From: Lysobacteraceae bacterium NML91-0213
Lineage (GTDB): Bacteria; Pseudomonadota; Gammaproteobacteria; Xanthomonadales; Xanthomonadaceae
Length of the DNA: 64,000 nt
Direction of reading: 5' to 3'
Assembly: GCA_002798175.1 (NCBI GenBank)
Contig: NWQL01000001.1
Coordinates: 331,078 to 395,077 of the forward strand
Part shown: piece after piece, positions 39,688-50,035 of the stretch
How the letters are laid out: each line of letters begins with the position of its first letter
Numbering within the stretch: the stretch's first letter is position 1
Made by a program: the position numbers and the translations under genes
Notes under the pieces: model-generated
What the model was told of the DNA's origin: nothing
The model's database searches: none
Seen by the model: only the letters and a program-made list of their open reading frames with translations

Positions 39688-41228
39688 GCGGCACTCCTGC
39701 GGCGTGGGCCGCGGGTGATGGAACCGGGGGTGGGCGCGGCCGGCGCCGGCGGCGTGGCCATCGCGTCGCGCCACAGCTGGATGACCGCATAGCCCCGCCA
39801 TGGTCGCCAGGCCTCGGCGCGCGCGCGCAGGGCGCGTTCGGCAAGCCGGCTGCCGTCGCCGGTGGCAGCGCGCTGCAGCACCAGGTCGCCCGCCGGGAAC
39901 GCATCCGGATGCCCCAGTGCACGCAGCGCGATGTATTGCGCGGTCCACGGGCCGATGCCGGGCAGCGCGGTCCAGCGCGCGATGAAGTCCTCGAGGGTGC
40001 CGTCGACGCGGAAGCCGACGGTCCCGTCCACCACCGCGCGGGCGATCGATCGCACCGCGGCGGCGCGCGCGGCCGGCAGGCCCATGCGGTCGAGGTCGGC
40101 GTCGGCAAGCGTCGCCGCATCGGGGAACAGGTGCGCGTACCCGGCGGCGGCGAGCGGCTCCGGCACCGGCCTGCCGTGGCGCGCGGCCAGGCGCGTGGTG
40201 ACCGTGCGCGCCGCGGCCACGCTGACCTGTTGTCCCACCACCGCGCGCACCGCGATCTCGAAACCATCCCAGCCGCTGGGAATGCGCAGGCCCGGGTGCG
40301 CGGCCAGCAGCGGCGCCAGCCGTGCATCGTGCGCCAATGCGGCCGCGATGGCCTGCGGGTCCGCGTCGAGGTCGAACATGCGGCGCACGCGCTGCACGAT
40401 CGTCAGCAGGCTGCCGGCCGGCGCGCCCTGCAGTTCCAGCCGCAGCGCATGCACCGGTGCATGCACCGGCGACGGCCAGTGGCTGACGCGCAGCCAGCCC
40501 ACCGCGGCACCCGCGTCGAACACGCGCGCATAGCCCTGCGCATCGACCTGCTCGATGCCCGGCAGCGCACGGCCGTGGAAGAAATCCAGCATCGCGCCGA
40601 AGTCGTACGGGGGGCGATAGCCCAGCCGCAGCACCAGCGGGCCGTCGCTGACGTCGGCCACCTGGCGGCGCAGGTCGCGCGGCGCCATGCCATAGGCCGC
40701 GCGGAATGCGGCATTGAACCGGCGCAGGCTGCCGAAGCCGGACTCCATCGCGACGGTGGTGACCGGCAGCGTGGTTTCAGTCAGCAGCTGCTTGGCGAAC
40801 AGCAGCCTGCGGGTGGTGTGGACGGCAACCGGCGCTGCGCCGATGCGTTCCACGAACAGCCGCCGCAACTGGCGCTCGCCCAGCTGCACGCGCGCGGCAA
40901 GCGTTGCCAGCGGGGCGTCGGCCAGTGCGCCGTCGTCGATCAGCTGCAGTGCACGCGCAAGGGTGTCGTCGCCGCGGCGCCACGACCCTTCCCCGGGGGC
41001 GAGCTCCGGCCGGCAGCGCAGGCAGGGGCGGAAGCCCGCGGCCTCGGCCGCGGCCGCGTTCGGGTAATAGGTGACGTTCCCGCGCCTGGGTGGCGGCGCA
41101 GGGCAGACCGGGCGGCAATAGATGCCGGTGCTGCGGACAGCGGTGAAGAACAGCCCGTCGAAGCGGGCATCACGGCTGAGCCGCGCGCGCTCGCAGACAT
41201 CCGGGGCAAGGGCGGGCGTGTTCGGCAT
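39684..41228 (-). CDS. Ada-AlkA fusion: methyl-sensing regulator with 3-methyladenine glycosylase
   Basis: A 514-residue multidomain repair protein. Residues 1-80 form an Ada methyl-phosphotriester domain with zinc cysteines Cys38, 42, 69 and 72 (GIYCRPVCPAP...FRPCLRCRPE). Residues about 85-185 form an AraC-type double HTH. The C-terminal half is an AlkA N-terminal and HhH-GPD glycosylase, with LPGIGPWTAQYIALRAL and the catalytic Asp448 in FPAGDLVL. It senses methylated phosphate, activates transcription and excises alkylated bases. It lacks the Ogt half of E. coli Ada, which is supplied by the overlapping downstream gene. Confidence 0.93.
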   Translation of the reverse strand: MPNTPALAPDVCERARLSRDARFDGLFFTAVRSTGIYCRPVCPAPPPRRGNVTYYPNAAAAEAAGFRPCLRCRPELAPGEGSWRRGDDTLARALQLIDDGALADAPLATLAARVQLGERQLRRLFVERIGAAPVAVHTTRRLLFAKQLLTETTLPVTTVAMESGFGSLRRFNAAFRAAYGMAPRDLRRQVADVSDGPLVLRLGYRPPYDFGAMLDFFHGRALPGIEQVDAQGYARVFDAGAAVGWLRVSHWPSPVHAPVHALRLELQGAPAGSLLTIVQRVRRMFDLDADPQAIAAALAHDARLAPLLAAHPGLRIPSGWDGFEIAVRAVVGQQVSVAAARTVTTRLAARHGRPVPEPLAAAGYAHLFPDAATLADADLDRMGLPAARAAAVRSIARAVVDGTVGFRVDGTLEDFIARWTALPGIGPWTAQYIALRALGHPDAFPAGDLVLQRAATGDGSRLAERALRARAEAWRPWRGYAVIQLWRDAMATPPAPAAPTPGSITRGPRRRSAA

Positions 41229-41395
41229 GGATGCAGGCTAGCACCGTGCCCGCGGTGCGACTGGCCGTTTCCGGACATGGATGCCACGGGGCTGCGGGGA
41301 GCCCACCGCGCCGGCACCGCCGCGGCGTTCACGGCCCTCGACCGATCCGCTGCACATGTCTCCGGCCCGGCGCTGCCCGGGCGTCGACGCCGGCA

Positions 41396-42640
41396 CTATC
41401 GATCGTCGCGCAGCGCCGGCAGCAACGTGCGCGGGTCGCCATCATGTTCGGCAGGCGGCACGCCCAGCAGCCGCGCCAGCAGCGGGTAGACGTCGACGTT
41501 GTCGAAGCCGGGCAGTCGGATGCCGCTGCGGAACGCCGGCCCATGTGCGATGAACACCGCGCGCATCTCCGGGGCCGCCGGGTCATAGCCATGCGAACCG
41601 CGGGTACGGGCAGGGCGACGGGCGATATGCGCGCGCGGCACCGCGTCCCAGCCGAGGTGCATCTGGCAGACGATCGGCGGCACGCGCGGGTGCTGCCCGT
41701 AGTGCCAGCGCGCCGGCAGCGCCTCGCGGCGCCAGCAGTCATAGCGTTCGTGCGCCCCCAGCAGTGCGGTGGCGGCGGCCGCTTCGCGCCCGGGACGCGG
41801 GCGGAACCCGACCACCTGGCCGGTGCTGACCACCTGCGCATCGGCCGGATCCACCATGTCCTCCACCGCGACCACCTGGCCGTGCGGTACCGGCGCCATG
41901 CCGTGGTCGGAGACGATCACGAGATTCACGCGGTCCTCGAGCCCGCGCGTGGCGATGCCGGACAGCAGGTCGCCGATCGCGGCATCGACCTCGCGCAGCG
42001 CCGCATGCAGCTGCGGCGAATCCGGCCCATAGCCGTGGCCGGCATGGTCGGGATGTTCGAAGTACAGCGTCGCCAGCCGGGGCCGGGTTGCCGCCGGCTC
42101 CGACAGCCAGCCCAGCACCCGGTCGACCCGGGTCTCCAGCGCCAGTCCTTCCTCGTACGGATACCAGCGGGTGGGGCGCACGCCCTGCACTGGCGCTTCG
42201 CTGCCCGGCCAGAACATCGTCGCGGTCGGCAGGCCCGCGCGTTCGGCGGTCACCCACAATGGTTCGCCACCCCACCAGCGGCCGTCACCGACGGCATCGC
42301 GGTCCCTGAGCGCGAACGCGCCGAGGTCGTCGTCGTACATCGCGTTGTGGACCATGCCGTGGCGGTCCGGGCGCAGGCCTGTAACCAGCGTGTAATGGTT
42401 GGGGAAGGTCAGCGCCGGGTAGGACGGCTGCATCCATGCGGCGCGCACGCCCTCGTCGGCGAGGCGGTCGAGGTGCGGGGTGTCGCCGCGCCCGAGCATC
42501 TCCGGATGCACGCCATCCAGCGAAACCAGCAACAGGGTCGGCGTTTCGCCTGCCGGCGGACCGGCGGAGGACAGCGAGGCGGAACAGGCGCAGAGCAGAC
42601 AGGCCGCGACGGCGGCCAGAAGAAGACGACAGGACATCAT
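41396..42640 (-). CDS. Exported nucleotide pyrophosphatase/phosphodiesterase
   Basis: A 414-residue alkaline-phosphatase-superfamily enzyme related to Xanthomonas NPP. A lipoprotein-type signal has a plausible lipobox LCAC (Cys19). Nucleophile Thr77 is in SYPALTFPNHYTLVTG. Zinc ligands lie in LVSLDGVHPE (Asp41), FEHPDHAGHGYG, VIVSDHGM and GSHGYDP. It probably hydrolyses nucleotide or phosphodiester bonds in the periplasm. It overlaps the ThuA-domain gene by four bases (ATGA), so the two are coupled. Confidence 0.9.
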   Translation of the reverse strand: MMSCRLLLAAVAACLLCACSASLSSAGPPAGETPTLLLVSLDGVHPEMLGRGDTPHLDRLADEGVRAAWMQPSYPALTFPNHYTLVTGLRPDRHGMVHNAMYDDDLGAFALRDRDAVGDGRWWGGEPLWVTAERAGLPTATMFWPGSEAPVQGVRPTRWYPYEEGLALETRVDRVLGWLSEPAATRPRLATLYFEHPDHAGHGYGPDSPQLHAALREVDAAIGDLLSGIATRGLEDRVNLVIVSDHGMAPVPHGQVVAVEDMVDPADAQVVSTGQVVGFRPRPGREAAAATALLGAHERYDCWRREALPARWHYGQHPRVPPIVCQMHLGWDAVPRAHIARRPARTRGSHGYDPAAPEMRAVFIAHGPAFRSGIRLPGFDNVDVYPLLARLLGVPPAEHDGDPRTLLPALRDDR

Positions 42641-43452
42641 CGCGCCATGTTAGCCCGGGCCGGTGACAGTTCGTCGCAGCGTGCGCGCGTGCCCAGTACG
42701 TAGCGCAGGCCGGCACGCAGCAGGGCGCGGAACACCGGATCGGCATAGATCCGCGCATCGTGGCCGAGCCCGGTGTACCAGGCGCGGCCACCGGAACGCT
42801 GGTGGCACCACGCGATCGGATGGTCGTCGCGCATGCGGCCACCGGCATCGGTGCGCTCGTGCAGGGTTGCGATCACGGTGACGTATGGCCGCGGGTTGCG
42901 TCGGTAGTCGTACAGCTCGTCGGTGACCCGCCACGGGCCGAACCCGGCTTCGGTATCGGCGGCCTCGAAGCGTACCCGTGCAGTCTGCAGGCCCGGCGGA
43001 TGGCTTTCGAACCATGCTCCCACCAGCTCGCCATAGAACGGCCAGTCGTAGGCGGTGTCGGCCGCGGAGTGCAGGCCGAGGAAGCCACCGCCGGCACCCA
43101 CCCAGTGCTCGAACGCCGCGCGCTGGCCGGCATCGAGCAGCGGACCGGTGGTATTGGCAAACACCACCACCTGGTACCCCGCGAGCGTGGCCGGATTGAA
43201 AAGGGCGGGATCCTCGCTGTGGTCCATCGCCAGGCCTTCCGCCGTGGCGAGCGCGCGCAGCGTCTCCACCTCCTCCGGGATGGAGGCGTGGCGATAGCCC
43301 CCGGTGCGGGTGAACACCAGCATCGCCGGCGGCCGCGACGCCCCGGGTGGTGGCGGTCCGGCGGCGGGGGGCGCAGCCGCCCGGACCTGCGCGAGGCAGG
43401 TGACCAGCAACGCCAGCAGCAGGCGCGCGGACGTCTTCGCCACCTTGTGCAT
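42637..43452 (-). CDS. Exported ThuA-domain protein
   Basis: A 271-residue protein with a signal peptide (MHKVAKTSARLLLALLVTCL...). The ThuA-like, glutamine-amidotransferase-fold domain has LVFTRTGGYRHASIPEEVE, VVFANTTGPLLDAGQRAAFEHWV, GGGFLGLHSAADT and RAWYTGLGHDARIYADP. ThuA members are linked to sugar metabolism, but the reaction is unknown. The upstream partner of the phosphodiesterase in a two-gene operon. Confidence 0.87.
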   Translation of the reverse strand: MHKVAKTSARLLLALLVTCLAQVRAAAPPAAGPPPPGASRPPAMLVFTRTGGYRHASIPEEVETLRALATAEGLAMDHSEDPALFNPATLAGYQVVVFANTTGPLLDAGQRAAFEHWVGAGGGFLGLHSAADTAYDWPFYGELVGAWFESHPPGLQTARVRFEAADTEAGFGPWRVTDELYDYRRNPRPYVTVIATLHERTDAGGRMRDDHPIAWCHQRSGGRAWYTGLGHDARIYADPVFRALLRAGLRYVLGTRARCDELSPARANMAR

Positions 43453-43545
43453 ACAGGGCCCTCCCGGACCTTGCGCCGTCGTTTTGTGCGCGTGCATGCG
43501 CGGGCGCGTATCGTCGAGGCTACACATAGTCCCGCGAGGTGATCC

Positions 43546-43845
43546 ATGAAGAGAATGATGCTTGCCGCCGGCCTGCTGGGCCTGGCTTTCGGTGTCTCCG
43601 CGCAGCAGGCGGAGCCCGAGGAAGACGTGCGGATGACGCGTGCGGAGCGTGCGGCCGCCAACGAGCGCTACTGCATCCGCGAGACGGGATCGCGCATCAC
43701 CGCCTCGCGCGAGGCCCGCAGCCGCAGCGAACGCGACGCCTGCATCAATGCCGGTGGCCGCGTGTACACGCGCGAGGACATCGAGCGTTCCGGCGGGGTC
43801 GACGTCAAGGATGCGCTGCGCCGGCTGGATCCCTCGATCCGCTGA
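43546..43845 (+). CDS. Small exported hypothetical protein
   Basis: A 99-residue protein with a signal peptide (MKRMMLAAGLLGLAFGVSAQ). The mature part is charged, with many Arg and Glu, and two cysteines in ERYCIRETGSR and ERDACINAGGR that may form a disulfide. GAGGTG at 43536-43541 sets the start at 43546. Divergent from the ThuA gene. No family was recognised. Confidence 0.72.
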   Translation: MKRMMLAAGLLGLAFGVSAQQAEPEEDVRMTRAERAAANERYCIRETGSRITASREARSRSERDACINAGGRVYTREDIERSGGVDVKDALRRLDPSIR

Positions 43846-43867
43846 CCCGCGTTCGCGTGGTACCCGG

Positions 43868-43889
43868 CGCCCGGCCCCCGAGCCGGGCG
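43868..43889 (+). terminator. Weak hairpin between the small exported gene and hutU
   Basis: An 8-bp perfect stem (CGCCCGGC at 43868-43875, complement at 43882-43889) with a 6-base loop. Only three T follow, several bases later. Confidence 0.4.
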
Positions 43890-43956
43890 TCGTCGTTTCC
43901 GGCCGCGCTGCGGGCATGGTGGATAATCGCCGGCCACCGTGACACGCAGGGCCACC

Positions 43957-45636
<1,680 letters not shown>

Positions 45637-45759
45637 TCGCGGCGTACAGCCAGGCCGCCGCCCCGGCCAGCCCCGGATGGCGGACGGCCCGCGGCGGTTG
45701 CGGATGCACGCGGGCGTCGCCATGTCTGTAGCCGTCACTTCCTTCTGCCGGATGCCGCC

Positions 45760-46215
45760 ATGAGCCCGTTCGACCTGACCCCTCCGACCGCCGTCCAGCG
45801 CGAGACCCTTGTGGCCGGGCTGTCCCCCGACGAGCGCCGCGTGCTGCTGCAGCACGGCACCGAAGCGCCGTTCTGCGGCGTGTTCCTCGACAACAGGCGC
45901 GAGGGTGTCTACGGCTGCCGGCTGTGCGGCCTGCCGCTGTTCCGGTCCAGCACGAAGTTCGATTCCGGCACCGGCTGGCCGAGCTTCTTCGCCCCGTACG
46001 ACGAGTCGCACATCCGTCGCGTGCGTGACACCAGCCACGGGATGATCCGCGTCGAAGTGGTATGCGCACGCTGCGAAAGCCATCTCGGCCATGTGTTTCC
46101 CGATGGCCCGCCGCCGACCTTCGAGCGCCATTGCCTCAACTCGGTGTCGCTGTCGTTCACGGGCGATGGCGAGGCGCTGCCCGATCCGCTCGGGCGCGGC
46201 GAGACCATCGCATAG
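45760..46215 (+). CDS. msrB: Peptide-methionine (R)-S-oxide reductase
   Basis: A 151-residue enzyme reducing methionine-R-sulfoxide in proteins. Zinc cysteines are Cys53/56 (CRLC) and Cys102/105 (CARC); catalytic Cys125 is in RHCLNSVSL. GWPSFFAPYDESHI is the family signature. It is a stand-alone MsrB, not fused to MsrA, with no signal peptide, so cytoplasmic. Confidence 0.94.
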   Translation: MSPFDLTPPTAVQRETLVAGLSPDERRVLLQHGTEAPFCGVFLDNRREGVYGCRLCGLPLFRSSTKFDSGTGWPSFFAPYDESHIRRVRDTSHGMIRVEVVCARCESHLGHVFPDGPPPTFERHCLNSVSLSFTGDGEALPDPLGRGETIA

Positions 46216-46333
46216 CCGGGGAGCGCATTCAGCGACAACGACTGAACGCCTGCCAATGGCGGACTCCGCGCACACGACGGTTTCACCGGTGCGCGCGCAG
46301 GGTGGACCGACATTCCCCCTTCAGGAGCACGCC

Positions 46334-47221
46334 ATGAATTCGAAGCATGACGACAACCGCGATCACGCCGGTCGCGATGCCAATCGCGATCCCATCACCG
46401 GTGCGCCCGGTGCGCATCCGGTCGGTGTTGGCGTCGGCGGTGCCGCGGGCGGCATGGCCGCGGGTGCTGCCGCCGGCACCGTGCTGGGCCCGATCGGCAC
46501 CCTGATCGGCGCGGCGGTCGGCGTTGTCGCCGGCGCGGCAGTCGGCAAGCGCGTGGCCGAGCGCATCGACCCGACCGGCGAGGAGGCGTACTGGCGCGAG
46601 GCGCACAAGGACCGCCCCTACGTGAAGTCGGACTACGACTACGACCGTGACTATTCCACCGCCTACGGGTTCGGCCTGCAGGCGCGCGAGGCCGACCTCG
46701 ACCGCGGCTGGGACGAGTCCGAGGCCAGCCTGCGCTCGGAATGGGACAAGGCGCGCGGCGAGTCGCGCCTGTCCTGGGAAGACGCGCAGCCGGCCGTGCG
46801 CGATGCCTGGGACCGGGCCGACCGCACGCACCGGACCTATCGCAGCAGCGACTCGTACTTCTCGGAGAATTTCGACAAGGCCGACTACCGCGACCAGGAC
46901 AGCCGGTTCGAGGACTACCAGCCCGCGTACCGCTACGGTGCCCACGCGCGCAGCCTGTACGCGGACCGTGACTGGGACGAAAGCCTGGAGTCGGAGCTGT
47001 CGCGTGACTGGGGCAGCCGCCGCGGCGACTCGAAGCTGGACTGGGACCGCGCCAAGGCCGCGGTGCGCGACGCGTTCACTTCGCATGACCGCTACAGCAC
47101 CGGCTCGTACTCCGGCACTGGCAGTTCGTACGGCTCCACCGGGGCCGCGGGCAGCGACCCCAACGGCGGGGTCGGCACCGGTACCGGCGGCAGCGACAAG
47201 GACCGGTTCACCGTCGGCTGA
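46334..47221 (+). CDS. Glycine-zipper protein with internal duplication
   Basis: A 295-residue protein. Residues 1-30 are polar. Residues 30-72 form a glycine zipper (VGVGGAAGGMAAGAAAGTVLG...), a possible membrane-inserting segment. Two related blocks of about 63 residues follow (101-163 and 189-252), with YGFGLQAREADLDRGWDES against YRYGAHARSLYADRDWDES, and DAQPAVRDAWDRAD against RAKAAVRDAFTSHD. A Gly/Ser-rich tail ends it. No catalytic motif. Similar proteins are stress-associated in other bacteria, which is only inference here. A TCAGGAG site sets the start at 46334. Confidence 0.82.
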   Translation: MNSKHDDNRDHAGRDANRDPITGAPGAHPVGVGVGGAAGGMAAGAAAGTVLGPIGTLIGAAVGVVAGAAVGKRVAERIDPTGEEAYWREAHKDRPYVKSDYDYDRDYSTAYGFGLQAREADLDRGWDESEASLRSEWDKARGESRLSWEDAQPAVRDAWDRADRTHRTYRSSDSYFSENFDKADYRDQDSRFEDYQPAYRYGAHARSLYADRDWDESLESELSRDWGSRRGDSKLDWDRAKAAVRDAFTSHDRYSTGSYSGTGSSYGSTGAAGSDPNGGVGTGTGGSDKDRFTVG

Positions 47222-47245
47222 GTCCCGGCCTGCAAGTGGTTGAAC

Positions 47246-47274
47246 GATGCCCGCCGCATGGCGGGCATCCTTTT
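47246..47274 (+). terminator. Intrinsic terminator after the glycine-zipper gene
   Basis: A perfect 10-bp stem (GATGCCCGCC at 47246-47255, complement at 47260-47269) with a GCAT loop, then C and four T, 24 bases after the stop. Confidence 0.85.
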
Positions 47275-47417
47275 CCGGGGTCGCTGCGCAGCCTGTTCAT
47301 CACCCGCCGGCCACCCTTCCGGGGCTAGCGTGCGCGCATGACTGTTTCCACGCCTGGTTACCTGACGGCCCGCCTGCGGGTCGATGAATTCCGCCGCCGC
47401 GGGTGGGAGCGGCCCCG

Positions 47418-47927
47418 ATGAGCGTGCTTGGGGAGATCGGCCACGCGCTGGCCGAGGAATTCGCGATACCCGATGCCGGCGACATGACGGTCATGGTCAC
47501 CCGGGTGGCGATGGCTGCGATCCTGGGCGGCATCATCGGCTGGGAGCGCGAACAGAAAGGGCGTGCCGCCGGCCTGAAGACCCACATCCTCGTCTCGATC
47601 GGTTCGGCGCTGTTCGTGCTCGCGCCGTTGATGCACGGTGTTTCCGCCGACGAGGTCACCCGCGTGATGCAGGGCATCGTCTCCGGCATCGGCTTTCTTG
47701 GCGCCGGCGCCATCCTCAAGCTCGACAAGGGCGAGCGGATCGAGGGCCTGACCACTGCCGCGGGCATCTGGATGACCGCCGCCATCGGCATGGCCGCAGG
47801 CATGGGGCAGGAATGGGTGGCCATCATCACCACGATCGGTGCCTTCATCGTGGTGGGGCTACTGCCCAGGGTGGCCGGGCAGGACCGCGGCGTGCCGCAT
47901 TCGTCGATCAGCGGCCACGACCAGTAG
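47418..47927 (+). CDS. MgtC/SapB-family membrane protein
   Basis: A 169-residue inner membrane protein with four to five helices and the family signature ILGGIIGWEREQKGRAAGLKTHILVSIGSALFVL, then GIVSGIGFLGAGAILK and GLTTAAGIWMTAAIGMAAGMG. MgtC proteins are tied to growth in low magnesium and to ATP synthase control in pathogens, but many homologues are unassigned. The start at 47418 is preferred. The C-terminal cytosolic ACT-like domain of Salmonella MgtC is absent. Confidence 0.88.
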   Translation: MSVLGEIGHALAEEFAIPDAGDMTVMVTRVAMAAILGGIIGWEREQKGRAAGLKTHILVSIGSALFVLAPLMHGVSADEVTRVMQGIVSGIGFLGAGAILKLDKGERIEGLTTAAGIWMTAAIGMAAGMGQEWVAIITTIGAFIVVGLLPRVAGQDRGVPHSSISGHDQ

Positions 47928-47995
47928 CGCGGGTTCACGTTCGCCATGCAGGATGTGCGACAGACTTCGCCCATTCACAATGGCAAAGGATTCGC

Positions 47996-48235
47996 ATGAG
48001 CGCAGGACAGGGTTCCACCGGCAACGTCATCGCGGCCATCTGCAGCTTCTTCGTCCCCGGGCTGGGGCAGCTGGTGCAGGGTCGCGTCTTCTCCGCGATC
48101 ATGTGGTTCGTCGCGGCGTGCGTCGCGTTCGCGATCACCTGGTTGCTGACGCTGTCGCTGCTGCCGTTCGGCTGGTTCGTGGTGGCGGTGTTCTCCTGCA
48201 TCAATGCGGCGATCTACCGGCGGCCAGTGGCCTGA
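47996..48235 (+). CDS. Small two-helix membrane protein
   Basis: A 79-residue protein with hydrophobic segments around residues 10-25 (NVIAAICSFFVPGLGQLVQG) and 30-70 (VFSAIMWFVAACVAFAITWLL...). The SFFVPGLGQLVQGR stretch resembles the PGLGQ motif of small, widespread TM2-like membrane proteins. It lies 25 bp before a MAPEG gene on the same strand. Function unknown. Confidence 0.75.
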   Translation: MSAGQGSTGNVIAAICSFFVPGLGQLVQGRVFSAIMWFVAACVAFAITWLLTLSLLPFGWFVVAVFSCINAAIYRRPVA

Positions 48236-48259
48236 CGGGCAATCCCTGAAGGAACCCCG

Positions 48260-48664
48260 ATGCCATTCGACATGCTGCCGGTCGAGATCCGCATGCTGGC
48301 CTGGTCCATCCTGCTGGGCCTGGTGCAGCTGTTTGCCGCGGCCGCGGCGATGACGCGACAGCGTGGCCTGCGCTGGAATGCCGGCCCACGCGATGGCGAG
48401 CCACCACCGCTCCGTGGCGTCGGCGCGCGGCTGGACCGCGCGTGGCGCAATTTCCTCGAGACCTTCGGGTTCTTTGCCGCGGCGGTGCTGGCGGTGGTGG
48501 CCACCGGGCGCGGCGATGCCACAACGGCGCTCGGCGCGCAGCTGTATTTCTGGGCGCGGGTGGCCTATGTGCCGCTGTATGCGTCCGGCGTCCCCTACCT
48601 GCGCTCGCTGGTGTGGGCGGTGTCGGTGGCCGGCATCCTGATGGTGCTGCGCGGTCTGCTCTGA
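48260..48664 (+). CDS. MAPEG-family membrane protein
   Basis: A 134-residue four-helix inner membrane protein of the MAPEG (membrane-associated eicosanoid/glutathione metabolism) family. It has RLDRAWRNFLETFGFFAAAVL and AQLYFWARVAYVPLYASGVPYLRSLVWAVSVAG, the usual Asn-Glu and Arg/Tyr positions. Bacterial members may have glutathione-transferase or peroxidase-like activity. It probably shares a transcript with the small membrane protein. Confidence 0.87.
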   Translation: MPFDMLPVEIRMLAWSILLGLVQLFAAAAAMTRQRGLRWNAGPRDGEPPPLRGVGARLDRAWRNFLETFGFFAAAVLAVVATGRGDATTALGAQLYFWARVAYVPLYASGVPYLRSLVWAVSVAGILMVLRGLL

Positions 48665-48859
48665 GTCACCGGGGCATCGCCCCATCACCGGCGCCCGGGC
48701 CGGTGGAACAGCTGGCCGGCGGGCCTGCATCGACGCGGTCGTCGCCGGCCCCCGGATGGTTCACCCGCGGTTCCACCGCGCAGCGCCGGCGGCCCTAGAC
48801 TGGTGCGCATCGTCGCCGCCCGCCATGCGGGTGCCAAGCCAACCGGAGCCCTGTCCCGC

Positions 48860-49993
48860 ATGCGTGTCGTTCCCCGATGGGTCGGTGCCGCCCTCGCCAC
48901 CGTCGCCCTCGCCCTGGTGCTTGCAGCCTGCCTGCGTTCCGAGCCCGATGGGGCCGCGCCGCTGCTGGAAACCCTGCCGGTGGCCAGCCCCGAGGACGGC
49001 GGCGCCTTCAGCGTGGCCCCGGTCGAGGACGAGGCCACACTGCAGCCCGACACGCCGCCCGCACCGGAGCCCGCGCCGGGGATCGACTGGAGCGAACTCC
49101 CGCTCGAAGCCGGCACCGCGTCGATCAGTTGCGAACTCGACTATCTCGCCCGTGGCGATGGCGAGCCGCTGGCCGACCTGTCGCGGGGGAGCATCGAACA
49201 GGCGCTGGAAAGCTGCGAGGAGCGCGGCGTCATGCGCCTGCGCTACGACGGCCGCATCGCCCCGGACTTCACCACGCTGGTCGAGCGCGTGGCTGCGGTC
49301 GCCGACGAGCGTGGCGTTGGCAAGCGCGTGCTCGACATCAACTCGATCGGCGGCCAGGTGGAGGAGGCGATCCGCGCCGGCGACTCGATCGCCGAATCGC
49401 GCTGGACCATCTGGGTGCGCGAAGGGTCGTCCTGCCACAGCGCCTGCGTGTTCGTGCTGGCGGGCGGCGACACCCGGCTGATCACGGGCCGCGTCGGCAT
49501 CCACCGCATCATCCGCATGAGTTCGACGGCGACCACGCGCGCCGAACTCAACGCCGAGCTGCGCGCCGTCTACGACCGCGTGCGCAGCTACCTGGAGCGC
49601 AACGGTGCCGCGGTGGCCGTGGCCGACGCGATGATGGCGGTGCCCAACCGCAGCCTGCGCCTGCTGACCGTCGACGAACTGCGGCTGTTCGGGCTGGATG
49701 GCGTGAACCCGGCCCAGGACGACCTGGACCGACTGCGGCTGATGCGCAAATGCGGCGAGGATTTCGTGACCCGCCGCGACTCCTTCACCCGCGCCTTCGA
49801 CCTGCAGTGCAAGTCGCCCAGCACCGATCTCGACGCGCTCAACGCCTGTGGCCTCGACCTCCGCCAGCGTTTCGGCTTTCCGGATGAAACCTGCCCCGCG
49901 GAGAGCCCATTGTCGGAATTCGACACCGGCACCGGGCTGGTGCTGGCACCGCCGCCTCCCGGCGATGCGGTCGGGCAGGGCAGCGAGGGCTGA
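48860..49993 (+). CDS. ClpP/crotonase-fold lipoprotein (COG3904-like)
   Basis: A 377-residue protein with a lipoprotein signal (LAAC, Cys24). An acidic/proline linker follows, then a ClpP/crotonase-like domain: VLDINSIGGQVEEAIRAGDSIAE, WVREGSSCHSACVFVLAGG with a serine in the oxyanion-like turn, and VGIHRIIR with a histidine. These resemble the Ser-His pair of ClpP-fold peptidases, so it may be a periplasmic protease, but the third residue is not clear. It matches the uncharacterised periplasmic family COG3904. Convergent with the ABC exporter. Confidence 0.75.
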   Translation: MRVVPRWVGAALATVALALVLAACLRSEPDGAAPLLETLPVASPEDGGAFSVAPVEDEATLQPDTPPAPEPAPGIDWSELPLEAGTASISCELDYLARGDGEPLADLSRGSIEQALESCEERGVMRLRYDGRIAPDFTTLVERVAAVADERGVGKRVLDINSIGGQVEEAIRAGDSIAESRWTIWVREGSSCHSACVFVLAGGDTRLITGRVGIHRIIRMSSTATTRAELNAELRAVYDRVRSYLERNGAAVAVADAMMAVPNRSLRLLTVDELRLFGLDGVNPAQDDLDRLRLMRKCGEDFVTRRDSFTRAFDLQCKSPSTDLDALNACGLDLRQRFGFPDETCPAESPLSEFDTGTGLVLAPPPPGDAVGQGSEG

Positions 49994-50035
49994 CCACGCG
50001 GCCTGGCGCGTTCACCATCGCCGCCCCGGCCGACG

